A stretch of 64,000 nucleotides of DNA from Nocardioides cavernae (GTDB lineage Bacteria; Actinomycetota; Actinomycetes; Propionibacteriales; Nocardioidaceae): positions 4,790,893-4,854,892 of the forward strand of contig NZ_JAFBCA010000001.1 in the NCBI RefSeq assembly GCF_016907475.1, in the 5' to 3' direction. The notes beneath the pieces were generated by a model. It was not told the origin of the DNA. It saw nothing but the letters and a program-made list of their open reading frames with translations, and did not search any database. Below, in pieces: positions 44,828-54,487 of the stretch (within the stretch, counting starts at the first letter, position 1; the number at the start of each line of letters is the position of its first letter). The translations under genes were made by a program, and so were the position numbers.

Positions 44828-45871
44828 TCAGCTCGACTCGCGGATCGCCAACGTCGGCTCGAGGAGCACTCCGCGCGTCTCGACGGGCTGGTGGGACAGC
44901 AGCGCGCGCAGGGTGCGGACGATCTCGACCGCCACGTCCTCCAGCGGCTGGCGTACGGACGTGAGACCCACCGGGTAGACCTGGGCCACCTGGGAGTCGT
45001 CGAAGCCGACCACGCCGATGTCGCGTCCGGGCGCGAGCTGCCGGATCCAGAGCGTGTGGAGCACGCCCATCGCGAGGGTGTCGGACGCGCAGACGAACGC
45101 CGTCGGGGCGGACTCGTCGAGCAGTACGGCGGCCGCCTCGGCGCCGCTGTGGACGACGTCCTCGACGCGGGAGGCCATGCCGGTGGTGGAGAGGCCGTTC
45201 TTGTGCATCGTGCGCACCCAGCCGGAGCGGCGGTCCTCGCCGATCGGGGAGTCCTTGCGCCAGCCGATCCACGCGATGCGGGTGTGGCCGCGGTCGATGA
45301 GGTGCTGGGTGGCGAGCGCGATGCCCGCGGAGCCGTCGACGTCGACCCACACGTGGCGCGCCTCGTCGTCGTCCCACGGCCGGCCGAAGGCGACGAACGG
45401 GGCGCGCTGCTGGCTCAGCCACGCGGCCTGCGGGTTGCCGAGGTAGGTGTCGGTGACGACGAAGGCGTCGACGGCCGTCGAGCGCAGCAGGTTGTCGTAG
45501 CCGCCGACCGGGTCCTCGTCGTCGCCCGGGAAGAGGAGGACGTGGTAGCCCACCCCCTCGCTCGCCTCGACCAGCGAGTGCACGAACCGGTCCATCGCGG
45601 CGTTGGCGGTGCCCTCCTGGGCGGGGGCGAAGCGCAGGCCGATCAGGGACGACGTACGGGTGCGGAGGTTGCGGGCGGCGCGGTTGGGCGAGTAGCCGAG
45701 CTCGGCGATCGTCTGGCGCACCCGCTCGAGGGTGTCGGGACGCAGCAGGTCGGGGTTGTTGACGGCGTTGGACACCGTCTGGCGGGACACCCCGGCGCGC
45801 TCCGCGACGTCGGCGAGGGTGGGCGGCGTGACCGGCAGCGTGCTCCCGGTCCGGTGCTCGTTGCGCGCCAT
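44828..45871 (-). CDS. LacI-family transcriptional regulator
   Basis: A 347-residue regulator: N-terminal HTH (TLADVAERAGVSRQTVSNAVNN, shown by its LADVAERAGVSRQTVS core, residues about 19-34), hinge helix GYSPNRAARNLRT and a periplasmic-binding-protein-like sensor domain with FVVTDTYLGNPQ and VVGFDDSQVA. The ATG follows GGGAGGGGG. No adjacent sugar transporter or hydrolase is present, so its target lies elsewhere or is itself. Confidence 0.88.
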   Translation of the reverse strand: MARNEHRTGSTLPVTPPTLADVAERAGVSRQTVSNAVNNPDLLRPDTLERVRQTIAELGYSPNRAARNLRTRTSSLIGLRFAPAQEGTANAAMDRFVHSLVEASEGVGYHVLLFPGDDEDPVGGYDNLLRSTAVDAFVVTDTYLGNPQAAWLSQQRAPFVAFGRPWDDDEARHVWVDVDGSAGIALATQHLIDRGHTRIAWIGWRKDSPIGEDRRSGWVRTMHKNGLSTTGMASRVEDVVHSGAEAAAVLLDESAPTAFVCASDTLAMGVLHTLWIRQLAPGRDIGVVGFDDSQVAQVYPVGLTSVRQPLEDVAVEIVRTLRALLSHQPVETRGVLLEPTLAIRESS

Positions 45872-45890
45872 GGTCCCCCTCCCGATCGCC

Positions 45891-45918
45891 CTAGATCGAT
45901 CCAATCGAGGTGAGCATA
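45891..45918 (-). promoter_or_regulatory. Promoter -10 and operator of the lacI-type gene
   Basis: Minus-strand TATGCT (45918-45913) is a good -10. Just downstream of it lies CTAGATCGATCCAA (45891-45904) with a perfect GATCGATC core and central CG, the layout of LacI-family operators. Autorepression is likely. Confidence 0.45.
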
Positions 45919-46014
45919 AGCCCCGGCCTCGCTCGCGCACGCCCACCGGACGGGTGAGGCACGGCGCGCGCGGCGGGCGCGGGGGTGTCGGTGGGCTCGC
46001 CTAGCGTGTGGTCC

Positions 46015-47412
46015 ATGTCGACGAAGACCGCTCGTGTGCGCTCCTCCTACCGCTGCTCGGAGTGCGGGTGGGAGACCGTCAAGTGGGTCGGCCGCTGCGG
46101 GGAGTGCCAGGCCTGGGGGTCCGTCGCCGAGGCGGGCGCGCCGACCCTGCGCGCCGCCGCCGGTCCGGTCTCGACGCCGGCGGTGCCCATCGGCCAGGTC
46201 TCGATCACGGAGTCGGTCGCCCGCCCCAGCGGGGTGCCCGAGCTCGACCGCGTCCTCGGTGGCGGGCTGGTGCCGGGCGCCGCGATCCTGCTGGCCGGCG
46301 AGCCGGGTGTCGGCAAGAGCACGCTGCTGCTCGAGGTCGCTGCGCAGACCGCGAGCACCCGGCAGCGCACCCTCTACGTCACCGGCGAGGAGTCAGCCGC
46401 CCAGGTGCGGTTGCGCGCCGACCGCACCGGCGGTGTGCACGACGAGCTGTTCCTCGCCGCGGAGACCGACCTCGGGGCGGTGCTCACACACATCGAGGAC
46501 GTACGTCCGACGCTGCTGGTCGTCGACTCGATCCAGACGATCGGCGCCTCTGGCATCGACGGCGTCCCCGGTGGCGTCACCCAGGTCAAGGAGGTCGCCG
46601 CTGCGCTGATCCGCGTCGCCAAGACCCGCAACATCACCACCATGATCGTCGGCCACGTCACCAAGGACGGGTCGATCGCCGGCCCGCGGGTGCTCGAGCA
46701 CCTCGTCGACGTGGTGCTCCACTTCGAGGGCGACCGCAACTCCCGCTTCCGCATGGTCCGTGCCATGAAGAACCGCTACGGCCCCGTCGACGAGGTGGGC
46801 TGCTTCGACCTCTCCTCCGAGGGCATCTCCGCCGTCACCGACCCGACCGGGCTCTTCGTCGAGCACCACACCCAGGACGTCTCCGGCACCTGCGTGGCCG
46901 TGACGATGGAGGGACGCCGACCGCTGCTGGCCGAGGTGCAGGCGCTGCTGACGCCGTCGCCGCTCGAGCGCCCCCGCCGCACGGTCTCGGGCGTGGAGTC
47001 GTCGCGGGTCGACATGGTGCTCGCCGTCCTCCAACGGCACGCCCGGCTGCGGATCGCGGGCAGCGACACGTTCGTCGCGACCGTCGGCGGGGCCAAGCTG
47101 CACGACCCCGCAGCCGACCTGGCCATCGCGGTCGCCGTAGCCAGCTCCCACCTCGGCGTCCCGCCGCCGCGAGGCGCCGTGGCCATCGGCGAGATCGGCC
47201 TCGCCGGCGAGCTGCGCCGGGTGCGCGACCTGCCGCAGCGCATCGCCGAGGCGTCTCGGCTCGGCTTCAAGGTGGCGGTCGTCCCCCGCGGGCGGGCGTT
47301 GCCCAGCGAGCGCGGGATCCCCTCGCGGCGCGTGGTCGACGGCCTCCGCGTGGTGGAGGTGGACGACGTCCTGGGCGCCCTGCTCACCCTCGACCTGACC
47401 CCGCCGCTCTGA
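46015..47412 (+). CDS. radA: DNA repair protein RadA/Sms
   Basis: A 465-residue RecA-like ATPase: N-terminal zinc finger (Cys14, Cys17, Cys28, Cys31), Walker [10 protein letters not shown], the RadA-specific KNRYG motif (KNRFG in most) and a Lon-protease-like C-terminal domain. It processes branched recombination intermediates. TAGCGT ends seven bases before the ATG. disA follows on the same strand; RadA and DisA interact in other bacteria. Confidence 0.94.
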   Translation: MSTKTARVRSSYRCSECGWETVKWVGRCGECQAWGSVAEAGAPTLRAAAGPVSTPAVPIGQVSITESVARPSGVPELDRVLGGGLVPGAAILLAGEPGVGKSTLLLEVAAQTASTRQRTLYVTGEESAAQVRLRADRTGGVHDELFLAAETDLGAVLTHIEDVRPTLLVVDSIQTIGASGIDGVPGGVTQVKEVAAALIRVAKTRNITTMIVGHVTKDGSIAGPRVLEHLVDVVLHFEGDRNSRFRMVRAMKNRYGPVDEVGCFDLSSEGISAVTDPTGLFVEHHTQDVSGTCVAVTMEGRRPLLAEVQALLTPSPLERPRRTVSGVESSRVDMVLAVLQRHARLRIAGSDTFVATVGGAKLHDPAADLAIAVAVASSHLGVPPPRGAVAIGEIGLAGELRRVRDLPQRIAEASRLGFKVAVVPRGRALPSERGIPSRRVVDGLRVVEVDDVLGALLTLDLTPPL

Positions 47413-47499
47413 CGAGCCGGGGTCTCCCGACCGCGGTCGGGGGCCCCTCAGCAGGAAACGATCGGTGGATCGGGCCCGCCCACCCCTACACTTCACCCG

Positions 47500-47568
47500 A
47501 TGGCGCACGGGGGCGCCCGAGGAGAGCACGTGGAGGACCGGTGGCAGAGCGCATCGACGAGCAGCTGA
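47500..47568 (+). CDS. Possible 22-codon leader ORF overlapping disA start
   Basis: ATG 47500 has TACACT (47487-47492) ending seven bases upstream, so it would be the first codon of a leaderless disA mRNA. The frame runs 22 codons to a TGA at 47566-47568, 28 bases inside disA in another frame. Translation of it would pass through the disA ribosome-binding site, so it may couple or attenuate disA translation. Confidence 0.35.
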   Translation: MAHGGARGEHVEDRWQSASTSS

Positions 47569-48623
47569 GGCTGCGCGCGACCCTGGCCTCGATCGCACCG
47601 GGCACGCCCCTGCGCGACGGGCTCGAACGCATCCTTCGTGGCCGCACCGGCGCCCTGATCGTCCTGGGGCTCGACAGGGTCGTCGAGTCCATCTCGACCG
47701 GCGGCTTCACCCTCGACGTCCCGTTCACGGCCACCGGCCTGCGCGAGCTGGCCAAGATGGACGGCGCGATCGTCATCGACAAGGACATCACCCGCATCCA
47801 CCGGGCTGCGGTCCACCTGATGCCCGACCACACGATCCCCTCCGAGGAGACCGGCACCCGCCACCGCACGGCCGAGCGCGTCGCCAAGCAGACGGGCCAC
47901 CCCGTCATCTCGGTGTCGCAGTCGATGCAGATCATCGCGGCCTACGTCGGCGAGATCCGCCACGTCCTCGAGGACTCCGGCAAGATCCTCTCGCGCGCCA
48001 ACCAGGCCCTCGCCACCCTCGAGCGCTACAAGCTCCGCCTCGACGAGGTCTCCGCGACCCTGTCCGCGCTCGAGATCGAGGACCTCGTCACGGTGCGCGA
48101 CGTCGCCGTCGTCGCGCAGCGCCTCGAGATGGTCATCCGGATCGCCCGCGAGATCGAGGACTACGTCCTCGAGCTCGGCACTGACGGCCGCCTCCTCTCC
48201 CTCCAGCTCGAGGAGCTCGTCACCGGCGTCGACGCCGAGCGCGACCTCGTCGTCCGCGACTACCTCCCGGGCGGCCGTCGCCGTCAGGCCGACCCGTCCT
48301 CCCACATCGCCGAGCTGGAGACGCTCTCCCCGACCGAGCTGGTCGACCCCGCCGCGGTCGCCCGTGCGATCGGCCTCAGCGGCGCCGAGCACCTCGACGC
48401 CGCCGTCGCCCCGCGTGGCTACCGGCTCCTCGCCAAGGTCCCCCGCCTCCCCGCTGCCGTGGTCGACCGCCTCGTCGACCACTTCGGTGGCCTCCAGCAG
48501 CTCCTCTCCGCCGGCATCGACGACCTCCAGGCCGTCGAGGGTGTCGGCGAGCTCCGCGCCCGCAGCGTCCGCGAGGGCCTCTCCCGCCTCGCCGAGTCGA
48601 GCATCACCGAGCGCTACATCTGA
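47541..48623 (+). CDS. disA: Diadenylate cyclase DisA
   Basis: A 360-residue DNA-integrity scanning protein that makes c-di-AMP from two ATP. The DAC domain has the DGA motif (74-76) and GTRHR (105-109); a helical spine follows and a helix-hairpin-helix DNA-binding domain ends the protein ([28 protein letters not shown]; core [10 protein letters not shown]). It senses branched DNA and slows the cell cycle. GTG 47541 follows GGAGGA. Confidence 0.95.
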   Translation: MAERIDEQLRLRATLASIAPGTPLRDGLERILRGRTGALIVLGLDRVVESISTGGFTLDVPFTATGLRELAKMDGAIVIDKDITRIHRAAVHLMPDHTIPSEETGTRHRTAERVAKQTGHPVISVSQSMQIIAAYVGEIRHVLEDSGKILSRANQALATLERYKLRLDEVSATLSALEIEDLVTVRDVAVVAQRLEMVIRIAREIEDYVLELGTDGRLLSLQLEELVTGVDAERDLVVRDYLPGGRRRQADPSSHIAELETLSPTELVDPAAVARAIGLSGAEHLDAAVAPRGYRLLAKVPRLPAAVVDRLVDHFGGLQQLLSAGIDDLQAVEGVGELRARSVREGLSRLAESSITERYI

Positions 48624-48735
48624 GACGGCCAGCTGCGAGCGACGTAGGAGCTCGCAGCGTGGGGCCGGCCAGATTGAGCAAGCACCGCGGCTGAGGGACG
48701 AAGGCGCGACGTGCGCGTCGAAATCTCCCCCGACG
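48624..48735. repeat. ~108-bp 3'-end repeat element (copy 2), with stem-loop
   Basis: Starts directly after the disA stop and is related to 44029-44136. Here the stem is perfect: 48632-48640 pairs with 48650-48658 (nine base pairs, nine-base loop), so it probably ends disA transcription. The remaining part carries the conserved CAGATTGAGCAAGC and CGAAATCT blocks. Confidence 0.65.
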
Positions 48736-48751
48736 CTCGAGCGGTGGCCCA

Positions 48752-48987
48752 CCCACATTTGCCGGCTGGAGATTGTGGCTCAGCCACCGCCCACCCCGCG
48801 TCGTACAGCGACAGGCCCGCCAGCGGTGCCTGACCCACAGTTGCCGGCCGAAGAATGTGGCTCCGTCACCGCCCACCACCGAGTCGTACGACGACACGCC
48901 CGCCAGCGGTGCCTGAGGGGCATCCAGCGACCGACGAATCCTCCTCAGCCACCGCCCACCCCGCGGCACCTACAACGACCCACGGCC
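48752..48987. repeat. 82-83-bp tandem repeat
   Basis: Unit 1 (48752-48833) and unit 2 (48834-48916) are about 80% identical, sharing GTGGCTC, CACCGCCCACC and CCCGCCAGCGGTGCCTGA. A third, more diverged unit follows to about 48987, and part of another appears before unit 1. With the preceding element it fills the 416-base gap after disA. No credible gene is present in this gap. Confidence 0.6.
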
Positions 48988-49039
48988 CCAGGGCCACAAC
49001 CGCCGCACGTGTCCGACCCGGCCCAGGCGTACGACGACC

Positions 49040-49423
49040 TCAGCCCGACGCCAGCACCCCGATGGCCGAGACGAGGTTGAGGACCACGAAGGTGCCGGCC
49101 ACGACGACGGCGACGACGGCCGGGGTCCGGCCGTGGGGGTCGCCGAGGCGTACGGCCTGACGACCGAAGTGCACCGCCAGCACCGCGGGCAGCGCGAACA
49201 CGAGCAGCGCCGGTCCGCCGGCCGCGAGCAGCACCCACCACTCGGCCGTCCCGGCGTCACCGGGCGGGTGCCCGAGGGCGGCGGCGATGCCCTCCCCGAC
49301 CAGGAACGCCAGTGCGAGGGACGGCACCAGTCCGAGCACGCACCACCAGGCTCGTCGCACGGAGACCGCCGCGTCGGGTGCCCGGTGCGCACCCGCGGCA
49401 CCCCGCTCCCCGAGGGTCCTCAT
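49040..49423 (-). CDS. Small membrane protein
   Basis: A 127-residue protein with three hydrophobic segments (about 25-45, 58-80, 95-120) and a basic N-terminus; family not recognised. GGAGG lies seven bases before the ATG. It follows the Rv3587c-like gene after 95 bases that include a short CCCCG/CGGGG hairpin. Function unknown. Confidence 0.6.
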   Translation of the reverse strand: MRTLGERGAAGAHRAPDAAVSVRRAWWCVLGLVPSLALAFLVGEGIAAALGHPPGDAGTAEWWVLLAAGGPALLVFALPAVLAVHFGRQAVRLGDPHGRTPAVVAVVVAGTFVVLNLVSAIGVLASG

Positions 49424-49518
49424 GACACACCTCCTGCGACAGCTCCAGCATCGCGCGGGCGCGGCGGCGCTCACAGGGTCGAAGGACCCCGATCCGGGGA
49501 GCGCGCCGCGAGGGGCGG

Positions 49519-50334
49519 TCAGCCGGCGGAGTTGCCCGCGCCGTCCTCGCCGGGCGTGTGCGAGGTGTCGCCGTTCTTGTTCTTGTTCTTGTTCTTGCCG
49601 CCCTGCTGCTGCGGGTCGGCGGTGGTGGTGACCACCGCGGGCACGCCACCGGTGAGCTCGAACTGGACGTCGGTGCCGTCGCCGCCGAGGGCGGCCGCCT
49701 CGACGTGGTAGAACCCGGGCATCGCCCAGTCGGTCCACTTCGTGCAGCCCTCGTCCGAGCGCTTGGCCGACCAGGTGACGACGACCGGGGCGTCGACGGC
49801 CTGGCGGACCACCACGTCCTGCGGCGGGATCGACACCGGGCACTCGCGGCTGCTCCAGATGTAGTCGCTGCCGGAGGTGATGCTGACGGTCATCGTCTCC
49901 GGCGACGCCTGCCAGGTGCAGGCCTCGGTGACGACGGTGCGGAGGTTGATCGTGATCGGGACGTCCGCGCCACCGGCAGCGGACGTCAGGGCAGGCGTGG
50001 CGACGATGTCGGACTCGGTGCACGGCCCGGTCGGTTCGGCCAGGACCGGCTCCGGCGGCGTGGTCTCCACGGTGCCGTTCTTCTTGTTCTTCTTGCCCTT
50101 CTTGCCGGCACCGGGCGCCTCGGCGGTCGGGCCCGCGGTGGGCGCGGCGGTCGTGGCCGTGGTCGCGCCTGCCTGGGTGGCCTTCGCTGTCGCCTCGTCC
50201 TTGCCGTCGGCCGAGCCGCCGAGCACGCGGGCGAGCACGACGACGAGCAGCACCGGGACGACGAACACGATGATGCGTCGGGTCCAGTAGACCCGGGCCG
50301 GGAGCGGCCCACGAGGTCGTACGGTCGTCGGCAT
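49519..50334 (-). CDS. Membrane-anchored exported protein (Rv3587c-like)
   Basis: A 271-residue protein: basic N-terminus, one membrane helix (about 20-40), an Ala/Thr/Gly-rich linker with KKGKKNKKN, an extracytoplasmic beta-type domain with four cysteines (PCTES, EACTW, RECPVS, EGCTK; likely two disulfides), and a hydrophilic KNKNKNK tail. Position between disA and mutY matches Rv3587c, whose role is unknown. TAACCT (50346-50341) ends six bases before the ATG, so it is probably leaderless and divergent from mutY. Confidence 0.72.
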   Translation of the reverse strand: MPTTVRPRGPLPARVYWTRRIIVFVVPVLLVVVLARVLGGSADGKDEATAKATQAGATTATTAAPTAGPTAEAPGAGKKGKKNKKNGTVETTPPEPVLAEPTGPCTESDIVATPALTSAAGGADVPITINLRTVVTEACTWQASPETMTVSITSGSDYIWSSRECPVSIPPQDVVVRQAVDAPVVVTWSAKRSDEGCTKWTDWAMPGFYHVEAAALGGDGTDVQFELTGGVPAVVTTTADPQQQGGKNKNKNKNGDTSHTPGEDGAGNSAG

Positions 50335-50401
50335 GGGCTCAGGTTAGGTAGCGGTCGGCCCGTCTCGGCGGAGGCGCACCGGCTGACCTACGATCGCCGC
50401 G

Positions 50402-51283
50402 ATGGACGCCCCCTCTCCCAGCGCGCTGCACGACGCCGTGCTCGACTGGTACGACGACCACGCGCGCGACCTCCCGTGGCGCGGGGTGTCCGCCACGCCG
50501 TGGTCGGTGATGGTCAGCGAGTTCATGCTCCAGCAGACGCCGGTGGCGCGCGTGCTGCCGGTGCACGCCGCATGGCTCGAGCGGTGGCCGACCCCGGCCG
50601 CGCTGGCCGGCGACCCCACCGGCGAGGCCGTGCGGATGTGGGGCCGGCTGGGCTACCCGCGCCGCGCCCTTCGCCTCCACGCGGCGGCGACGGGCATCGT
50701 GGAGCGCCACGGCGGCGAGGTGCCGGCGTCGTACGACGACCTGCTCGCGCTCCCCGGCATCGGCGACTACACCGCCGCGGCGATCGCCAGCTTCGCCTTC
50801 GGAAGACGGCACGTCGTCCTCGACACCAACGTCCGCCGGGTCCTCACGCGCGCGATCTCCGGGCGCGAGCTCCCAGCGCCGGCCGTCACCCGCGCCGAGC
50901 GCGACGTGGCGACCACGCTGCTGCCCGACGACCCCGCCACGGCTGCCACGTGGGCGGTGGCGACCATGGAGCTCGGGGCGCTGGTGTGCACCGCGCGCCA
51001 GCCGTCGTGCGACGCCTGCCCCATCGCGGCGGACTGCACGTGGCGCGGCGCCGGCTTCCCGGCGTACGACGGACCGCCCCGCCGCGGGCAGGCCTGGGCC
51101 GGCACCGACCGGCAGTGCCGCGGGCGGATCCTGGCGCTCGCCCGGGAGGCCGACTCGGTCAGCGCCGCACAGCTCGAGGGCGCCTGGCCCGAGGACGAGC
51201 AGCGTGAGCGGTGTCTGGCGGGGCTCGTCGCCGACGGCCTCCTGACGCAGATCACCCCGGGGCGCTGGGCGCTCCCGGGGTGA
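50402..51283 (+). CDS. mutY: A/G-specific adenine glycosylase MutY
   Basis: A 293-residue base-excision enzyme that removes adenine opposite 8-oxoguanine. Glu40 (SEFMLQQT), the helix-hairpin-helix LPGIGDYTAAAI (117-128), catalytic Asp141 and the Fe-S ligands Cys196, Cys203, Cys206 and Cys212 (spacing 6-2-5) are all present. The C-terminal 8-oxoG domain is short, as in other actinobacteria. TACGAT ends seven bases before the ATG. Its last codons lie in a strong hairpin. Confidence 0.94.
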   Translation: MDAPSPSALHDAVLDWYDDHARDLPWRGVSATPWSVMVSEFMLQQTPVARVLPVHAAWLERWPTPAALAGDPTGEAVRMWGRLGYPRRALRLHAAATGIVERHGGEVPASYDDLLALPGIGDYTAAAIASFAFGRRHVVLDTNVRRVLTRAISGRELPAPAVTRAERDVATTLLPDDPATAATWAVATMELGALVCTARQPSCDACPIAADCTWRGAGFPAYDGPPRRGQAWAGTDRQCRGRILALAREADSVSAAQLEGAWPEDEQRERCLAGLVADGLLTQITPGRWALPG

Positions 51284-51285
51284 TC
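51250..51285 (+). terminator. mutY terminator hairpin overlapping the stop
   Basis: 51250-51265 pairs with 51269-51285: 16 base pairs with one bulged T and a three-base loop. The mutY TGA (51281-51283) is in the right arm, so the hairpin is also constrained by coding sequence. No T-tract follows. Confidence 0.6.
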
Positions 51286-51291
51286 AGGTGA

Positions 51292-51311
51292 AGGCCTGAC
51301 AGGTCAGGCCT
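51292..51311. terminator. Hairpin at clpC 3' end, probable bidirectional terminator
   Basis: AGGCCTGAC (51292-51300) pairs perfectly with 51303-51311 around a two-base loop. It overlaps the clpC stop and lies in the convergent junction with mutY. Confidence 0.55.
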
Positions 51312-53877
51312 CGTTGGCCTTCGGCACGTCCGTCGGGCCGGCGGAGTCGTCAGGACCATCGCCCGCCGAGCCCTCGACGACGGTCTCCAGCGGAGGCATG
51401 TCGGGAACGGTCGAGTTCTTCTGGCCGCGGAAGGTGAACTTCGCTTCCGGGCCCTCGCCCTCGACACCGACGAGCACGATCTGGCCGGGGCCGACCTCGC
51501 CGAAGAGCATCTTCTCGGCCAGCACGTCCTCGATCTCGCGCTGCACCGTGCGCCGCAGCGGACGGGCACCGAGGACCGGGTCGAAGCCGCGCTCGGCCAG
51601 CAGCGCCTTGGCGGGCTGGGTGAGCTCGAGGGACATGTCGCGGTCCTTCATCCGGAGCTCGACGGCGTCGATCATGTTGTCGACCATCGCGACGATCTGC
51701 TCCTGCGACAGCGGCGGGAACACGACGATCTCGTCGACACGGTTGAGGAACTCCGGGCGGAAGTGCTGCTTGAGCTCCTCCGACACCTTGCTCTTCATCC
51801 GGTCGTAGGAGCCGGCAGCGTCACCGGTCTGCTGGAAGCCGAGGTTGACGCTCTTGGAGATGTCGCGCGTGCCGAGGTTGGTCGTCATGATGATGACGGT
51901 GTTCTTGAAGTCGACGACGCGACCCTGGGAATCCGTCAGGCGACCTTCCTCGAGGATCTGCAACAGGCTGTTGAAGATGTCGGGGTGGGCCTTTTCGACC
52001 TCGTCGAAGAGCACGACGGAGAACGGCTTGCGGCGCACCTTCTCGGTGAGCTGGCCGCCCTCTTCGTAACCGACGTAGCCGGGAGGCGAACCGAACAGTC
52101 GCGACACGGTGTGCTTCTCGGAGAACTCGCTCATGTCGAGCTGGATGAGCGCGTCCTCGTCACCGAAGAGGAACTCCGCGAGGGTCTTGGACAGCCACGT
52201 CTTACCGACACCCGAGGGGCCGGCGAAGATGAACGAGCCACCGGGGCGCTTGGGGTCCTTGAGCCCGGCACGCGTACGACGGATCGCGCGGGAGAGGGCC
52301 TTGACGGCCTCCTCCTGACCGATGACCCGCTTGTGGAGCTCGTCCTCCATCTTGAGCAGACGGGTGGACTCCTCCTCGGAGAGCTTGACGATCGGGATGC
52401 CCGTGGCCACGGCCAGGACCTCGGCGATCAGCTCCTCGTCGACCTCGGCGATCTCGTCGAGGTCGCCCGCGCGCCACTGCTTCTCGCGCTCGGCACGGCG
52501 GGCGGAGAGCTGCTTCTCCTCGTCGCGCAGTCGGGCCGCGGCCTCGAAGTCCTGCCCGTCGATCGCGGCCTCCTTGCGCTGGCGCACGTCGCCGATCTTC
52601 TCGTCGTACTCGCGCAGGTCCGGCGGCGCGGTCATCCGGCGGATGCGCAGCCGCGAACCGGCCTCGTCGATGAGGTCGATCGCCTTGTCGGGCAGGAACC
52701 GGTCGGAGATGTAGCGGTCGGCCAGCGTCGCCGCCGAGACCAGGGCCTCGTCGGTGATCGTGACGCGGTGGTGCGCCTCGTAGCGGTCGCGGAGTCCCTT
52801 GAGCATCTCGATGGTGTGCGCGATCGAGGGCTCCTGCACCTGGATCGGCTGGAAGCGGCGCTCGAGCGCGGCGTCCTTCTCGAGGTACTTGCGGTACTCG
52901 TCGAGCGTGGTGGCACCGATGGTCTGCAGCTCGCCGCGGGCCAGCATCGGCTTGAGGATGCTGGCGGCGTCGATCGCGCCCTCGGCGGCGCCGGCGCCGA
53001 CGAGGGTGTGGATCTCGTCGATGAACAGCACGATGTCGCCGCGGGTGCGGATCTCCTTGAGCACCTTCTTGAGGCGCTCCTCGAAGTCACCGCGGTAGCG
53101 CGAGCCGGCGACGAGGGCGCCGAGGTCGAGCGTGTAGATCTGCTTGTCCTTCAGCGTCTCCGGCACGTTGCCCTTGACGATGTCCTGCGCGAGGCCGGCG
53201 ACGATCGTCGTCTTGCCGACGCCGGGCTCACCGATGAGGACGGGGTTGTTCTTCGTGCGGCGCGACAGGATCTGCATCACGCGCTCGATCTCCTGCTCGC
53301 GCCCGATGACCGGGTCGAGCTTGCCCTCGCGCGCGGCCTGGGTGAGGTTCTGGCCGAACTGGTCGAGGACCAGCGAGCTCGACGGGGTCTCGCCGCCGGA
53401 GCCGGAGGTCTGGGCGCCGGCGGTCGTCGACTCCTTGCCCTGGAAGCCGCTGAGCAGCTGGATGACCTGCTGGCGGACCCGGTTGAGGTCGGCGCCGAGC
53501 TTCTGCAGGACCTGGGCCGCGACCCCCTCGCCCTCCCGGATCAGGCCGAGCAGGATGTGCTCGGTGCCGATGTAGGAGTGGCCGAGCTGGAGCGCCTCGC
53601 GGAGCGAGAGCTCGAGCACCTTCTTGGCGCGCGGCGTGAACGGGATGTGGCCGGACGGAGCCTGCTGGCCCTGCCCGATGATCTCCTCGACCTGGGCGCG
53701 CACGGCCTCCAGGGAGATGTCGAGGGACTCGAGGGCCTTGGCTGCGACGCCCTCGCCCTCGTGGATGAGGCCGAGCAGGATGTGCTCGGTCCCGATGTAG
53801 TTGTGGGAGAGCATGCGGGCCTCTTCCTGGGCCAGCACGACAACTCGCCGGGCTCGGTCGGTGAACCGCTCGAACAT
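51304..53877 (-). CDS. clpC: ATP-dependent Clp protease ATP-binding subunit ClpC
   Basis: An 857-residue AAA+ unfoldase feeding ClpP. N-domain double repeat (1-145, with [12 protein letters not shown] and [12 protein letters not shown]), first AAA domain with GEPGVGKTT (216-224), a UVR segment near 430, second AAA domain with GPSGVGKTW (about 560) and a C-terminal acidic tail. The ATG follows GAGGAGC; an ORF extension upstream is not family-like. In this lineage ClpC1 is normally essential. Confidence 0.96.
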   Translation of the reverse strand: MFERFTDRARRVVVLAQEEARMLSHNYIGTEHILLGLIHEGEGVAAKALESLDISLEAVRAQVEEIIGQGQQAPSGHIPFTPRAKKVLELSLREALQLGHSYIGTEHILLGLIREGEGVAAQVLQKLGADLNRVRQQVIQLLSGFQGKESTTAGAQTSGSGGETPSSSLVLDQFGQNLTQAAREGKLDPVIGREQEIERVMQILSRRTKNNPVLIGEPGVGKTTIVAGLAQDIVKGNVPETLKDKQIYTLDLGALVAGSRYRGDFEERLKKVLKEIRTRGDIVLFIDEIHTLVGAGAAEGAIDAASILKPMLARGELQTIGATTLDEYRKYLEKDAALERRFQPIQVQEPSIAHTIEMLKGLRDRYEAHHRVTITDEALVSAATLADRYISDRFLPDKAIDLIDEAGSRLRIRRMTAPPDLREYDEKIGDVRQRKEAAIDGQDFEAAARLRDEEKQLSARRAEREKQWRAGDLDEIAEVDEELIAEVLAVATGIPIVKLSEEESTRLLKMEDELHKRVIGQEEAVKALSRAIRRTRAGLKDPKRPGGSFIFAGPSGVGKTWLSKTLAEFLFGDEDALIQLDMSEFSEKHTVSRLFGSPPGYVGYEEGGQLTEKVRRKPFSVVLFDEVEKAHPDIFNSLLQILEEGRLTDSQGRVVDFKNTVIIMTTNLGTRDISKSVNLGFQQTGDAAGSYDRMKSKVSEELKQHFRPEFLNRVDEIVVFPPLSQEQIVAMVDNMIDAVELRMKDRDMSLELTQPAKALLAERGFDPVLGARPLRRTVQREIEDVLAEKMLFGEVGPGQIVLVGVEGEGPEAKFTFRGQKNSTVPDMPPLETVVEGSAGDGPDDSAGPTDVPKANEA

Positions 53878-53980
53878 GTGCGCTCCTCTACGTCTGCGTG
53901 GTCCGCTGGCCCCCCGCCGGGACGGGAGCACGAACACTGGGCTCAACGCCCGACATCAGCCTACGTGTTCCCGGGGCACA

Positions 53981-54015
53981 GACGAGCCCGTCCGCTATCA
54001 GCGAACGGGCTCGTC
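53981..54015 (-). terminator. lsr2 terminator
   Basis: GACGAGCCCGT (53981-53991) pairs perfectly with 54005-54015; after one mismatch four more pairs close a three-base loop. It begins about 25 bases past the lsr2 stop. The rest of the 162-base spacer to clpC shows no promoter I can recognise. Confidence 0.75.
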
Positions 54016-54039
54016 AGCGTCGAGCGCCGACGGCGTACG

Positions 54040-54369
54040 TCAGTGGGCGGCGTCGTAGGCCTGCTGGACGTCGGCGGAGATGCGGCCGCGCTCCGAGACC
54101 TCCATGCCCTGGGACTTGGCCCACTCGCGCACGTCCTTGGTGTTGGAGGACGAGGAGGAGCCGCCGGACGAGCGGCGGGTGCGGCGGCCACCACCGGTGA
54201 CCTTGCGGGCGTGGCCGACGTAGCCGCTCAGCGCCTCGCGGAGGGAGGCGGCGTTGGCGTCGTTCAGGTCGATCTCGTAGGTGGTTCCGTCGAGGCCGAA
54301 TGACACGGTCTCGGTGGCCTCGGTGCCGTCGAGGTCGTCGACAAGAACGATGTTGACCTTCTGTGCCAT
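54040..54369 (-). CDS. lsr2: Nucleoid-associated protein Lsr2
   Basis: A 109-residue H-NS-like silencer. The N-terminal half (VNIVLVDDLDGTEATETVSF) oligomerises; the C-terminal DNA-binding domain has VREWAKSQGMEVSERGRISADVQQAY, of which the core SERGRIS inserts into the minor groove of AT-rich DNA. The middle has a Ser-rich linker. AAAGGA lies six bases before the ATG. It would silence foreign AT-rich genes, so relates little to its neighbours. Confidence 0.95.
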   Translation of the reverse strand: MAQKVNIVLVDDLDGTEATETVSFGLDGTTYEIDLNDANAASLREALSGYVGHARKVTGGGRRTRRSSGGSSSSSNTKDVREWAKSQGMEVSERGRISADVQQAYDAAH

Positions 54370-54417
54370 GTGCATTCCTTTGCTTTTCGTGCGCTCTGGT
54401 CCAAACGCGTCGAATGC

Positions 54418-54446
54418 AGTGTGGCACCACTCGTTGATGCGCACAA
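54418..54446 (-). promoter_or_regulatory. Predicted lsr2 promoter
   Basis: Minus-strand TTGTGC (54446-54441) and CACACT (54423-54418) are spaced 17 bases in the relatively AT-rich leader of lsr2, giving an mRNA leader of about 40 bases. Confidence 0.35.
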
Positions 54447-54451
54447 AAGAA

Positions 54452-54487
54452 GTCAGGAATGACCTGACAAAGCAATTCAGGAATTGC
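54452..54487 (-). terminator. Tandem hairpins ending coaX
   Basis: GCAATTC-N2-GAATTGC (54472-54487) overlaps the coaX stop; GTCAGG-N5-CCTGAC (54452-54468) follows, and on the minus strand it is followed by TTCTTTT. The second is a classical intrinsic terminator, rare in this GC-rich DNA. Confidence 0.65.

Noticed and set aside
48752..48987. Possible CRISPR array
   Set aside because: Units of 82-83 bases are repeated along their full length with no unique spacers, and there are no cas genes.
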